From: Stenotrophomonas maltophilia
Lineage (GTDB): Bacteria; Pseudomonadota; Gammaproteobacteria; Xanthomonadales; Xanthomonadaceae
Length of the DNA: 64,000 bases
NCBI RefSeq assembly: GCF_002138415.1
Contig: NZ_CP015612.1
Location: 2,520,001-2,584,000 of the forward strand
Direction: 5' to 3'
Part shown: piece after piece, positions 10,410-18,734 of the stretch
Numbering within the stretch: the stretch's first letter is position 1
Layout of the letters: every line of letters starts with the position of its first letter
Position numbers and translations under genes: made by a program
Notes under the pieces: generated by a model
Database searches by the model: none
What the model was told of the DNA's origin: nothing
Seen by the model: only the letters and a program-made list of their open reading frames with translations

Positions 10410-10443
10410 CTGATAGACGGTTCGCGTGACATGAAGCCGACAG
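10410..10443 (-). promoter_or_regulatory. Pho-box-like promoter upstream of the second DING gene
   Basis: The minus strand carries CTGTCGG, CTTC, ATGTCAC, then 10 bases, then TATCAG. Spacing and most bases equal those at 8841-8874. It lies about 270 bases before the ATG of the distal DING gene, so it implies a long leader unless another promoter is used. Confidence 0.5.
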
Positions 10444-10489
10444 CGTGCAGCGGACCATGACGTTGCACGCCGCACGGCGGAAATGGCGA

Positions 10490-10510
10490 CGCCGGCCACA
10501 GGGGCCGGCG
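10490..10510 (-). terminator. Hairpin downstream of the first DING gene
   Basis: 8-bp perfect stem CGCCGGCC/GGCCGGCG with a 5-base loop about 33 bases after the stop codon of the proximal DING gene. Paralogous to the hairpin at 8912-8936 but with fewer pairs. No strong T run follows. Confidence 0.55.
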
Positions 10511-10543
10511 CCGGGTCAAGCAGGGTTCACGCGGTGCTGCGGA

Positions 10544-11719
10544 TTACAGCGGACGGCCGATGCCCGAGCAGGTGCTCGGATTGTTCAGGCCGGCCGCGCT
10601 GCTGGCCAGCACGAAGCGGTTGCGGATCGCATCACGCCAGGCCTTGGTCAGCGGAATGAAACCATGGCCGGTGATCGACGCCTCGTAGGCCGCCGGGTAG
10701 GTCGCCGGATAGTGACGGGCCAGGAAGCCGCGCAGGCTGGTGGCAACCGCCGAATCCTTGTAGCACTGGCCGATCACCAGGTTGGTGTAGCCGGCAATCG
10801 GATAGCCGGCCGACGGGTTGCCGAACACCGGCACCCAGTTGGCGGGGTTCTCGGCGGCAGTGCCGGTCGGCGGAGCGACGGTATCCAGGGTGGCCTGCAC
10901 GCTCACCTGGTCAGGCGAGAAGCCCTTGACCTTGGCAACCTTGGTCGCATCGGTCAGGCTCGGGATCACGTCCGGGCCGACGTAGCCGATGCGGCCATCC
11001 GCCGCATAGACAGCGTTGTACAGCGAGGTGCCGCCCGTGGCCGGCGCGGCAACCAGGAAGGCCGGCAGATTGTTGTTGGCATCGCGCTTGTACAGGTCGG
11101 CGAAGGTCGACTTCACGGCGAACGTGCCGCCGACCAGGTTCGAGGTCGCAGCCGGCTCGGCGGCGCAGGCGGCAGCCAGGAAGCGGGTGAACATTTCGCT
11201 GGTGCCGCTGCTCTCGGTGCGGTAGACCACACGGATCGGACCGCTGCGGTTGGCGTCGATGGTCGACCAGTCGCTGATCGCGCCCGAGAACACGCCGCAG
11301 ATCTGCGCCACGCTCAGGTTGACGGCCGAACCCGGCTTGTTGAACGGGATGGTCACCGAGGTGGCCACCGACGGCACCTGGATCAGCGCGCCGTAGCGGT
11401 TGGCATTGGTCGACTGGTTGTAGTTGGTGGTGTAGGTGCTCAGTTCGGTCGCGCTCAGCACCGAGTCGCTGCCAGCGAAATGGACGGTGCCGGTGGTCGA
11501 GAACAGCGCCGAATTGTTCTCCAGGAACGCCTTCTTGCCGGTGCCCGAACCAGTCACGGCGTAGCTGAAGTTGGCCGGCAGGATGCTGTCAGCCTGGCCC
11601 TTATAGAGGTCGGCCGGCAGCGATGCACCGCCGCCGGTAACGGTCTGCGCCGACGCGGCGCCCACGGTAGCGAGCAGCGCGGTGGCAACCAGCGCGGCCA
11701 GGGTCTTGTACTTGGTCAT
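10544..11719 (-). CDS. DING-family phosphate-binding protein (first tandem copy)
   Basis: 391 aa, same architecture as the copy at 8968-10143: signal peptide cut at ASA-Q, then TVTGGGASLPADLY. The ligand loop ESSGTSE follows 'VVYRT', the four cysteines are conserved and the C-terminus is CSGIGRPL. Its 270-330 segment (VAPPTGTAAENPANWVPVFG) is closer to known DING proteins (NPDVWVPVFG) than the equivalent part of the second copy, so this is probably the conserved parent copy. ATG preceded by AGGAGAAG. It sits about 310 bases after gspF, in the position where the P. aeruginosa Hxc locus carries its secreted phosphatase genes. Expected role: scavenging or sensing phosphate outside the inner membrane. 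Confidence 0.9.
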   Translation of the reverse strand: MTKYKTLAALVATALLATVGAASAQTVTGGGASLPADLYKGQADSILPANFSYAVTGSGTGKKAFLENNSALFSTTGTVHFAGSDSVLSATELSTYTTNYNQSTNANRYGALIQVPSVATSVTIPFNKPGSAVNLSVAQICGVFSGAISDWSTIDANRSGPIRVVYRTESSGTSEMFTRFLAAACAAEPAATSNLVGGTFAVKSTFADLYKRDANNNLPAFLVAAPATGGTSLYNAVYAADGRIGYVGPDVIPSLTDATKVAKVKGFSPDQVSVQATLDTVAPPTGTAAENPANWVPVFGNPSAGYPIAGYTNLVIGQCYKDSAVATSLRGFLARHYPATYPAAYEASITGHGFIPLTKAWRDAIRNRFVLASSAAGLNNPSTCSGIGRPL

Positions 11720-12031
11720 GATCTTCTCCTGAAGGGTTTACTGCGAAGGGAAACGCCAAGGGAGGAACGGTCATTGCACGCCTGCTGTCGCCAGGGGCCT
11801 CCCAGCCCGCTCTGCGACGACGTGACTATGCTGGTCCGTGCCGATGACAGGCCGCTTAAGAAACCTGTGGAAGATCGAAAAAAGGTGTGGAGGATTGTGT
11901 GGAGAATCGAAGGCGCCGACCGGGTAGAGGCGACCGTGGGGTCGACCGGCGCGCGAAGTGCTGGTCCTGTCGAAGTGCGCCTGAGAAGCAGTCGACTGAC
12001 AGTCGACTCTACCTGTGATGCGCGTTGCGCA
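11720..12031 (-). other. Intergenic region between gspF and the first DING gene
   Basis: About 310 bases with no gene. Near gspF there are two hairpins: 12016-12034, overlapping the gspF stop, and 11989-12009. The rest is a leader region with an A-rich patch (AAAAAAGG on the plus strand near 11879). One CTGTCAT heptamer is present on the minus strand, but no correctly phased partner was found. Confidence 0.5.
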
Positions 12032-12034
12032 TCA
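11989..12034 (-). terminator. Twin hairpins at the 3' end of the gsp operon
   Basis: TGATGCGC/GCGCATCA (12016-12034, 3-base loop) includes the gspF stop codon. Immediately after it, AGTCGACTG/CAGTCGACT (11990-12008) forms a perfect 9-bp inverted repeat with a one-base centre. No clear T run follows, so this may be a pause or processing structure rather than a full terminator. Confidence 0.45.
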
Positions 12035-13231
12035 CTGCACCAGCTGGTTCATTTCCATGATCGGCATCAGCACGGCCAGCACGATCGTCAGCACCACGCC
12101 GCCCATCACCAGGATCATGGTCGGCTCCAGCAGCGCAGTCAGTGCCATCGCGCGACGTTCGATCTCGCGCGAGATCGTCTGTGCGGCGCGGTCCAGCAGT
12201 GGCGCCAGCGAGCCGGTCTTCTCGCCGCTGGCCACCAGGTGCACCAGTATCGGCGGATACACCTTCTGCACCTTCAGCGCAGCACCCAGCGCCGCACCTT
12301 CGCGCACGCGCGCAGACACGTCATCGGCACAGCGCGCCAGCAGCGCATTGCCAAGCGTCTGCCGCGCCGCCTCCAACGCACGCAGCAGTGGCACACCGGC
12401 ATCCAGCAGGATCGCCAGCGTCGAGGCAAAGCGCGCACTGTTCACACCCAGCACGAAACGCCCGACCATCGGCAGTCGCAGCAGCATCGCGTCCCAGCGC
12501 AGGCGCAGCTCGGGCTTGCGCAGGGCCAACCGCCATACCACCACCAGCGCAGCGATGCCCAGCCCCACCCACGCGCCCCAGCTGCGCACGAACGCGCTGG
12601 CGGCCAGCATCACCTGGGTCAGCATCGGCAGCGTCTGCCGCGCCTGCACGAACGCGGTCACCACCTGCGGCACCACGTAGCTGAGCAGGAAGATCACGAT
12701 CGCCACTGACACCAGGCTGATCGCCGCCGGGTAGATGAAGGCGGTCAGCACCTTGGCCTGCAGCGCATTGCGTTCTTCGATGTAGTCGGCCAGACGCTCC
12801 ATCACCCGTGCCAGATCGCCGGAGTCCTCACCGGCGCCCACCAGCGCCCGGTAGATCGGCGGAAAATCACGTGGCCGTGCAGCCAATGCCACGGTCAGGC
12901 GCTGGCCGGCACGCACGTCGGCGCGTACGGCGGTGAGTGCCTGGGCCACATGCGGGCGCTCGGCCTGTTCGATCACCGCACTCAATGCACCTTCCAGCGG
13001 CAGGCTCGCGGCCAGCAGGCTGGCCAGCTGGCGCGTAGCCCAGGCCAGCTCGCTGGCGGACAGCCGCCGAGCACCCCAGCCACTGCCGGCACTGCGCGCC
13101 GCACTGACCTGCACAGGCGTCAGCCCACGCCCGCGCAGCAGCTGACGCGCACCGCGCGGGCTGTCGGCGTCCAGCTGGCCTTTCTCGATGCGGCCCTGCG
13201 CGTTGGCGGCCTGATAATCGAACAGTGCCAT
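12032..13231 (-). CDS. gspF: Type II secretion inner-membrane platform protein GspF
   Basis: 399 aa, usual GspF length. Polytopic inner-membrane protein that anchors the secretion ATPase and helps pull pseudopilins into the growing pseudopilus. It has a cytoplasmic N-terminal region (MALFDYQAANAQGRIEKG), two GspF repeats (about 65-190 and 270-390), and hydrophobic segments near 165-190, 215-235 and 370-392. It begins 7 bp after gspE and is the last gene of the overlapping T2SS block. Confidence 0.93.
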   Translation of the reverse strand: MALFDYQAANAQGRIEKGQLDADSPRGARQLLRGRGLTPVQVSAARSAGSGWGARRLSASELAWATRQLASLLAASLPLEGALSAVIEQAERPHVAQALTAVRADVRAGQRLTVALAARPRDFPPIYRALVGAGEDSGDLARVMERLADYIEERNALQAKVLTAFIYPAAISLVSVAIVIFLLSYVVPQVVTAFVQARQTLPMLTQVMLAASAFVRSWGAWVGLGIAALVVVWRLALRKPELRLRWDAMLLRLPMVGRFVLGVNSARFASTLAILLDAGVPLLRALEAARQTLGNALLARCADDVSARVREGAALGAALKVQKVYPPILVHLVASGEKTGSLAPLLDRAAQTISREIERRAMALTALLEPTMILVMGGVVLTIVLAVLMPIMEMNQLVQ

Positions 13232-13238
13232 CGTCGTC

Positions 13239-14672
13239 TCAGTCGTCGCCGGTGACGCGCAGGATTTCTTCCAGCGTGGTCACCCCGCTGTCGACCCAGC
13301 GCTGGCCGTCCTGCCGCAACGTGCGCATGCCGGCGCGCCGCGCGGCCTCGCGCAGCGCGGGCTCGCCCTGCCCTTCATGGATCAATGCGCGCACGCGGTC
13401 ATCGACCACGAACAGTTCGTGGATGCCGGTACGACCCCGATAGCCGCTGTTGGCGCAGGCCGCACAGCCCACCGCGCGCCACACGGTTCGGCCTTCACCA
13501 TCCACCTCGGCACGCCGGCACTGCCTGCACAGCCGGCGCACCAGCCGCTGCGCCAGTACGCCGCGCAACGACGAAGCCAGCAGGAACGGCTCCACGCCCA
13601 TGTCGGCCAGGCGGGTCACCGCCGAGATCGCATCGTTGGTATGCAGCGAGGCGAGCACGGCGTGGCCGGTCAGCGACGACTGCACGGCAATCTGCGCGGT
13701 TTCCAGGTCGCGGATCTCACCAATCATGATCGTGTCCGGATCCTGACGCAGAATTGCTCGCAGCGCGGTGCCAAAGCTCATGCCGATGCGCGCGTTGACC
13801 TGGATCTGGCCGATGCCGGCGAAGTCGTACTCCACCGGGTCTTCCACGGTGAGGATGTTGCTGGTGCTGCTGTCGAGCTGGCCCAGTGCGGCGTACAGCG
13901 ACGTGGTCTTGCCGCTGCCGGTCGGCCCGGTGACCAGTACGATGCCATGCGGCTGCCGGATCAATCCGGTGAACGTGGCCAGGGTGTCATCGGCCATGCC
14001 GAGGCGCTGCAGCTGCAGCCGGCCGGCGTCCTTCTCCAGCAGGCGCAGCACGGCGCGTTCGCCATGCCCGGTCGGCACCGTGGAGACACGGATATCCAGC
14101 GGCCGCCCGCCCACGCGGATCGCGATGCGCCCGTCCTGTGGCAGGCGCTTCTCGGCGATATCCAGGTGCGCCATGATCTTGATGCGTGATACCAGCGCCG
14201 CATGCAGTGCGCGCCGTGGCTGCACCATGTCGCGCAGGGTGCCGTCCACGCGGTAGCGCACCACCGAGTGGGTCTCGAATGGTTCGATGTGCAGGTCGCT
14301 GGCCCCATCACGCGCAGCCTGTGCCAGCAGCGCGTTGATCATGCGGATCACCGGCGCATCGTCCTGCGCATCCAGCAGATCGGTGACCTCCGGCATGTCC
14401 TGCATCAGCCGGTCCAGATCGACTTCGCTTTCGGCGGCACCGACCACGGCAGCGGCATCACCGCCGTCACGGTACTGCTCACCCAGCCGCTGCTGCCAGG
14501 TCGCCGCATCCAGCGCATGGAACGGCAGCGGTCCATGCCGGCGGCGCAGCTCGGCCACGGCCCACGCCGCGGTGTCGGCGGTGCCAAGCAGCACCGGTTC
14601 GCCACCGGCCTCGGACAGCATCACGCCATGGCTGCGCACCCAGGCATACGGCAGTGGCGCAGGCGCGCTCAC
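13239..14672 (-). CDS. gspE: Type II secretion ATPase GspE
   Basis: 477 aa cytoplasmic hexameric ATPase that powers pseudopilus assembly. Walker A GPTGSGKTT at 249-257; Asp and His boxes; Walker B-type segment DPDTIMIGEIRD at about 311-322; the TGHAVLASLHTN box at 336-347. A tetracysteine zinc element (CRQC near 382 and CAAC near 403) is characteristic of GspE/PilB enzymes. The start is GTG, overlapping the gspD stop as GTGA, consistent with translational coupling. The N-terminal N1E domain is short, as in Hxc/Gsp-type systems. Confidence 0.95.
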   Translation of the reverse strand: MSAPAPLPYAWVRSHGVMLSEAGGEPVLLGTADTAAWAVAELRRRHGPLPFHALDAATWQQRLGEQYRDGGDAAAVVGAAESEVDLDRLMQDMPEVTDLLDAQDDAPVIRMINALLAQAARDGASDLHIEPFETHSVVRYRVDGTLRDMVQPRRALHAALVSRIKIMAHLDIAEKRLPQDGRIAIRVGGRPLDIRVSTVPTGHGERAVLRLLEKDAGRLQLQRLGMADDTLATFTGLIRQPHGIVLVTGPTGSGKTTSLYAALGQLDSSTSNILTVEDPVEYDFAGIGQIQVNARIGMSFGTALRAILRQDPDTIMIGEIRDLETAQIAVQSSLTGHAVLASLHTNDAISAVTRLADMGVEPFLLASSLRGVLAQRLVRRLCRQCRRAEVDGEGRTVWRAVGCAACANSGYRGRTGIHELFVVDDRVRALIHEGQGEPALREAARRAGMRTLRQDGQRWVDSGVTTLEEILRVTGDD

Positions 14673-17050
14673 GGCCCGATCACCAGTTCCGGCGTGTAGC
14701 CCAGCCCGCGCAGCTGCTGCAGTGCCGGGTCCAGCGTTGCCGGATCGCGCGGCAATCGCACGCGCAGGCGCTGCCCACTCTCGCCCGGCGCCGCTTCAGC
14801 ATAGGCCTGCAAGCCCAGTGCCTGCACCTGCGCCACGCCCTGGCTGGCACGCGCCGGGTCCAGCCCCTGTGCGAACTGCACCAGCTGAGCATCGCCCTCA
14901 CCGGCCGGATACAGCGCTGCCAGGCTGGTGTTCTGCAACGGCTGGCCCTGGCCATCGCGCGCATTGCCCTGGCCGAGCACAGACAGGTCCTGCGGCGGCA
15001 GCTGTGGTGCCGACAGCGCCGGCAATGCCCAGCTCTGTACCGGCTGCGCGCTGGCCTGCGCGTTGCGCATGTAGTCGTAGCGGTCGCGGGTCAGGCGCTG
15101 GCCGGCGGCGGGGTCACGCACCACGTGCGGGCGCAGGAACACCATCAGGTTGGTCTTGGAGCGCTTGCGCGTATCACTGCGGAACAGCGCCCCCAGCAAC
15201 GGCAGCTTGCCCAGCCCCGGCACCGCATCACGACCGTGGCTGACGTTGTCCTCCAGCAGGCCACCCAGGACCATGATCTGGCCATCGTCCAGCAGCACGC
15301 TGGTATCCAGCGCTCGCTTGTTGGTGATGATGCCGGCGGCACTGTTGGCACTCTGCGCATCGATGCTGCTGACTTCCTGGTAGATGTCCAGCTTCACCGT
15401 ACCGCCCTCGGAAATCTGCGGGCGCACCCGCAGCTTCAGGCCGACGTCCTCGCGCACGATGGTCTGGAACGGGTTGTTGCTGCCGCCACCGCCGTCGGTC
15501 ACGTAGCGGCCGCTGACGAACGGCACGGTCTGGCCGACCATGATGCTGGCTGCCTCGTTATCCAGCGTCATCAGGTTCGGCGTGGACAGGATGTTGGCGC
15601 CGCCCTTGCTCTGCAGCGCGTTGGCCAGCGCTTTCATGTTGAGGATCTGGCCGACACCGGGCAGGTTGATGGTGCCGTCGATCACGCCGATCTTCAGGCC
15701 ATCCTTCGGCAGCACGTCCAGCGTGGTGCGTGCGGCGGTGTTCAGGCCGCTGCCGCCGGTGACACCACCGAAATGGGTGCCGCCGAAGGTGCGGCCATTG
15801 CCCAGCATCCACTGCACGCCCAGCTCGGCCGCATCGGTCTGGTTGACCTCCACGATCAGGCTCTCGACCAGCACCTGTGCACGGCGCTGGTCGAGCTGGT
15901 CGATCACCCGTCGCAGGTTGCGGTACACCGGCTCCGGCGCCGAGATCAGCAGCGTGTTGGTGGCCACGTCCGCCTGCACCGAGATGCCGTTCTGGCTGAA
16001 ACCGGTGCTTCCCGCATCGATCGGATCGCGGCGGCTCGGATCAAGCCGCTGCGATTCCAGCGCATTGCCTCCGGTCTTGGCCTGCTGCGGTTGCGACGGC
16101 TGCGTGGGCGTGGGACGGTTGGCGTCGCCGGGCAGTGGTGTGATGCCTTCGTTGCTGCCCATTGCCGGTGCATCGCTCTGCCCGGCCACCACGCCGCGCA
16201 GCACACCCGCGAGCTGATTGGCCTGGGCATTGCGCAGGTAGACCACATGCAGGTTGCCGGACTCGTCCTGGGCACGGTCCAGCTTCTCCACCAACTGCCG
16301 CGCCAGGCGCGTTCGGCCCGGGCTGCTGGAACGCAGCAGCACACTGTTGCTGCGCGGGTCGGCCATCACCACCACCTTCTGGCTGGGCTCAGCGCCCTGC
16401 GCATCCAGCAACGGCGCGACCATCTCCGCTACGTCAACGGCAATGCCCTGCTGCAGCTTCACCACATCGGTGTCCATGCCGGCCGGTGTATCGACGCTGG
16501 CGATCACCCGCGCGATGCGCTCCAGGTTGTCGGCATAGTCGGTGATCACCAGGGTGTTGTTGCCCGGGTTGGCGGTGATCGGATTGTCCGGGCTGATCAT
16601 CGGCCGCAGCACCGCCACCAGCGCGGCCGCGTTCTCGTAGCGCAGCGCGAAGGTGCGCGTGGCGACCTCGCCCCCTGCACCACCGGTGCCGACGCGCCCT
16701 CCCAACAGCTTGGCCTCGGCCTGCGGCACCACCCGGCTGACGCCGCCGTTCTCGACCACCGCGAAGCCGCGCATGCGCAGCGCGCCCAGCAGCAGCTGGT
16801 AGGCCTGGGAACGGCTGACCGGGCCATCGGAGACCACCGTCATCTTGCCGGTCACCCGTGGGTCGACCAGGAACTGGCGGCCGGTGAACCGTGCTGCCAT
16901 GCGCAACACACCACCGATATCGGTATCCACCAGGTTCAGCTGCACCGGCTCATCGCGGGTGTCCTGCGCCGCCACCGGCGTCGGCACGTGGGCCATGCCC
17001 ACGATCAGGGCCAATGCAGTACTGCAGGCAAGGCTGCGCATCGCCCTCAT
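14669..17050 (-). CDS. gspD: Type II secretion outer-membrane secretin GspD with a SPOR-like C-terminal tail
   Basis: 793 aa. The signal peptide ends near residue 28 (PVAAQ). N0 domain follows (QLNLVDTDIGGVLRMAARFTG), then N1-N3 KH-like repeats and the secretin core (VPFVSGRYV gate region; TNLMVFLRPHV near the end). Forms the outer-membrane channel of the T2SS. The start was set at the ATG that overlaps the gspM stop (ATGA). After the secretin core there are about 130 extra residues. The last 75 or so (QLVQFAQGL...ALGLQAYAEA...LRVRLP...LGYTPELV) have the beta-alpha-beta pattern of a SPOR peptidoglycan-binding domain; this is an inference from pattern only. No pilotin gene was recognised nearby. 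Confidence 0.94.
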   Translation of the reverse strand: MRAMRSLACSTALALIVGMAHVPTPVAAQDTRDEPVQLNLVDTDIGGVLRMAARFTGRQFLVDPRVTGKMTVVSDGPVSRSQAYQLLLGALRMRGFAVVENGGVSRVVPQAEAKLLGGRVGTGGAGGEVATRTFALRYENAAALVAVLRPMISPDNPITANPGNNTLVITDYADNLERIARVIASVDTPAGMDTDVVKLQQGIAVDVAEMVAPLLDAQGAEPSQKVVVMADPRSNSVLLRSSSPGRTRLARQLVEKLDRAQDESGNLHVVYLRNAQANQLAGVLRGVVAGQSDAPAMGSNEGITPLPGDANRPTPTQPSQPQQAKTGGNALESQRLDPSRRDPIDAGSTGFSQNGISVQADVATNTLLISAPEPVYRNLRRVIDQLDQRRAQVLVESLIVEVNQTDAAELGVQWMLGNGRTFGGTHFGGVTGGSGLNTAARTTLDVLPKDGLKIGVIDGTINLPGVGQILNMKALANALQSKGGANILSTPNLMTLDNEAASIMVGQTVPFVSGRYVTDGGGGSNNPFQTIVREDVGLKLRVRPQISEGGTVKLDIYQEVSSIDAQSANSAAGIITNKRALDTSVLLDDGQIMVLGGLLEDNVSHGRDAVPGLGKLPLLGALFRSDTRKRSKTNLMVFLRPHVVRDPAAGQRLTRDRYDYMRNAQASAQPVQSWALPALSAPQLPPQDLSVLGQGNARDGQGQPLQNTSLAALYPAGEGDAQLVQFAQGLDPARASQGVAQVQALGLQAYAEAAPGESGQRLRVRLPRDPATLDPALQQLRGLGYTPELVIGP

Positions 17051-17574
17051 GGATGGGCACCCGCAGTGGCCACCATCACGATGTTTCCGGAAATCCGTGC
17101 CGCCGGCATGTTCGCATCCCCTGTGCGTGTCAGTTGCAGCTGCTGCAGCTCGATGGCCGGGTCGGCCAGCAGCGGCAGCAGCCAGTTCCATAGCGCGTCG
17201 GCGGGCACCGCCTGCACCTGCAGGTGCCAGCGCCCGTCGCGCGCTTCGATATGCAGGCCGTCGGCGAGGCCTGCGGATCTGATTCCGTCCCGCAGGCTGG
17301 CCAGCGTCGGGTGCTCGCCCTGCGCCTGCTGTTGGCGCTCACGGGCGCGCAGCAGCGGCGCCAGTGCGCGGGACTGCGCCTGCAGCCGGGGCAGTTCGGC
17401 CTGCCAGTGCGCGTGCTGTTTCAGCAGGGGTTCCAGCCACAACATCCACAGACCCGCCGCCAGCAGCGCCACCACCATCACCCACAGCATCAGCCGGTCG
17501 CGCGGCGGCAGGCGCTGCCAGCGCTGCTGCAAGCCCGCCAGTTCCCCGCCCAGTCGCAAGGTACGGGTCGTCAC
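17047..17574 (-). CDS. gspM: Type II secretion protein GspM
   Basis: 175 aa bitopic inner-membrane protein: short cytoplasmic N-terminus, one membrane helix at about 29-47 (LMLWVMVVALLAAGLWMLW), and a periplasmic ferredoxin-like C-terminal domain. Pairs with GspL to link the ATPase to the periplasmic pseudopilus. The GTG start overlaps the gspL stop (GTGA) and the stop overlaps the gspD ATG. GspM is poorly conserved; the call rests on topology, size and position. Confidence 0.85.
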   Translation of the reverse strand: MTTRTLRLGGELAGLQQRWQRLPPRDRLMLWVMVVALLAAGLWMLWLEPLLKQHAHWQAELPRLQAQSRALAPLLRARERQQQAQGEHPTLASLRDGIRSAGLADGLHIEARDGRWHLQVQAVPADALWNWLLPLLADPAIELQQLQLTRTGDANMPAARISGNIVMVATAGAHP

Positions 17575-18734
17575 TGTCCAGCTCCGCTCACCCTCAGGCG
17601 TCCACCCGCTTCGCGCGCCAGCTGCAGGCCCTGCGCCTGCACTGCCTGCTGCCAGTGCTCAAGCCGCTGTGGATCATCGGCCAATGCCCGGGCGTCGGCA
17701 TCCAGCTCCATCTCCAGTTGCCCCGGTTGGTAATGCAGGCTGCGCACCTGTCCCGCCAGCTCCGGAACCGCCTGCAGCGTGCCGGCTACCTGACGCTGCA
17801 GCGGCGGCAACGGCGGGGCCGGCAGTGGCACGGCCAATGCTCGCCTTGCCTGCAACACCGGGTCCACCACGTCGGTGATCTCCGGGAAGCGTGCGCTGAA
17901 CTTGCGCGTCATGTCCTGTTGCAGAGCCTCGCCCTCACTTCGCCACCGCGAGACCTGCAGCTGCAGACCGAGCGCGGTCAGCAGCATCGCCGTCAAAGCC
18001 AGCCCGATCGCAAGCCGCGGCGCTTTCTGGCCCGCGCCGGGCAGCGGCAATGACCAGCCTGGCAAGGGGCCAGAGGCCTGCCGTTCATGTGTGACGGCGG
18101 TGGCCGGCAGGCTGTCCGGCCACGTCGGCGGCACACCGTCGATCCACTGCACGGCCTGCACGCCGGCCTGTTGCAGGCGCACGGCCAGCGTCTGCATCAC
18201 CGCGCAGGCGTCACGTCCGCCATACCATTGAATGAAACCCCGATCGCGCCCGCTGCGTACCATCAGATGCTCGCCGCTGACCTGCAGCGTGGCATGTCCA
18301 TCCTGCCAAGGCAGCAGCAGCGGCGTCGGATACAGTGCCTGCAGCCGCAGTGCACACGAAGCCAGCAACTGCTGCGCCTGCAGAAGCGCCTGCTGGCCCA
18401 GCCAGGCCACAGGAACCGTGCCGTCCGCCGCCTGCGCACCGTGGGCCAGCGCCACCTCCTGCAGGTCATCCAGCAGCATCGCCTCAACCTCACCCTGCAA
18501 CGCCGACTGCAGGCGGCGCCCGGACAACGGCGGCAGCTGCAGTTCCAGCAGGATTAGGTCGTTCGGATCGAGGCAGGCATGCACCGCAGCCTGCGGATGC
18601 CGCAGGCCCAGCGCCGCCAGCGTGTCGCAACCGTGAGCCAGCACCTCACCCTTGTGCAGCTGCGCCCACTCCACCGCGCTGTCGGCGCGCAGACGCTCCA
18701 ACGCCGGCAGGCGCACCCGAAGCTGCACGTTCAT
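17571..18734 (-). CDS. gspL: Type II secretion protein GspL
   Basis: 387 aa. The cytoplasmic actin-like domain (residues 1-235) recruits the GspE ATPase. One membrane helix lies around 250-270 (LAIGLALTAMLLTALGLQLQV), followed by a periplasmic ferredoxin-like domain. The ATG chosen overlaps the gspK stop (ATGA), which leaves out six in-frame residues upstream. The order K-L-M with overlapping codons is typical of T2SS operons. Confidence 0.88.
   Translation of the reverse strand: MNVQLRVRLPALERLRADSAVEWAQLHKGEVLAHGCDTLAALGLRHPQAAVHACLDPNDLILLELQLPPLSGRRLQSALQGEVEAMLLDDLQEVALAHGAQAADGTVPVAWLGQQALLQAQQLLASCALRLQALYPTPLLLPWQDGHATLQVSGEHLMVRSGRDRGFIQWYGGRDACAVMQTLAVRLQQAGVQAVQWIDGVPPTWPDSLPATAVTHERQASGPLPGWSLPLPGAGQKAPRLAIGLALTAMLLTALGLQLQVSRWRSEGEALQQDMTRKFSARFPEITDVVDPVLQARRALAVPLPAPPLPPLQRQVAGTLQAVPELAGQVRSLHYQPGQLEMELDADARALADDPQRLEHWQQAVQAQGLQLAREAGGRLRVSGAGQ

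Larger units (their letters stand above)
10144..10543 (-). other. 400-bp intergenic region between the two DING genes
   Basis: No gene seen. It holds a terminator-like hairpin (10490-10510), a Pho-box-like promoter (10410-10443), about 170 bases of non-repeated spacer, and the leader with AGGAGAAG before the second DING gene. The region is mostly a duplicate of the exoprotein leader joined to the DING leader. Confidence 0.6.
10374..11817 (-). repeat. Tandem duplication unit, proximal copy (DING gene plus leaders)
   Basis: Partner of the unit at about 8806-10230. The two copies differ in about 60 internal codons of the DING gene and in the sequence just downstream of the Pho-box-like element, and are otherwise closely similar. 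Confidence 0.75.

Noticed and set aside
11780..11860. Pho box before the proximal DING gene
   Set aside because: A single CTGTCAT heptamer is present, but no partner at 11-bp phasing.
14654..17878. Plus-strand frame of over 1,000 codons across gspD and gspM
   Set aside because: Antisense to clear secretin and GspM sequence; no recognisable protein.
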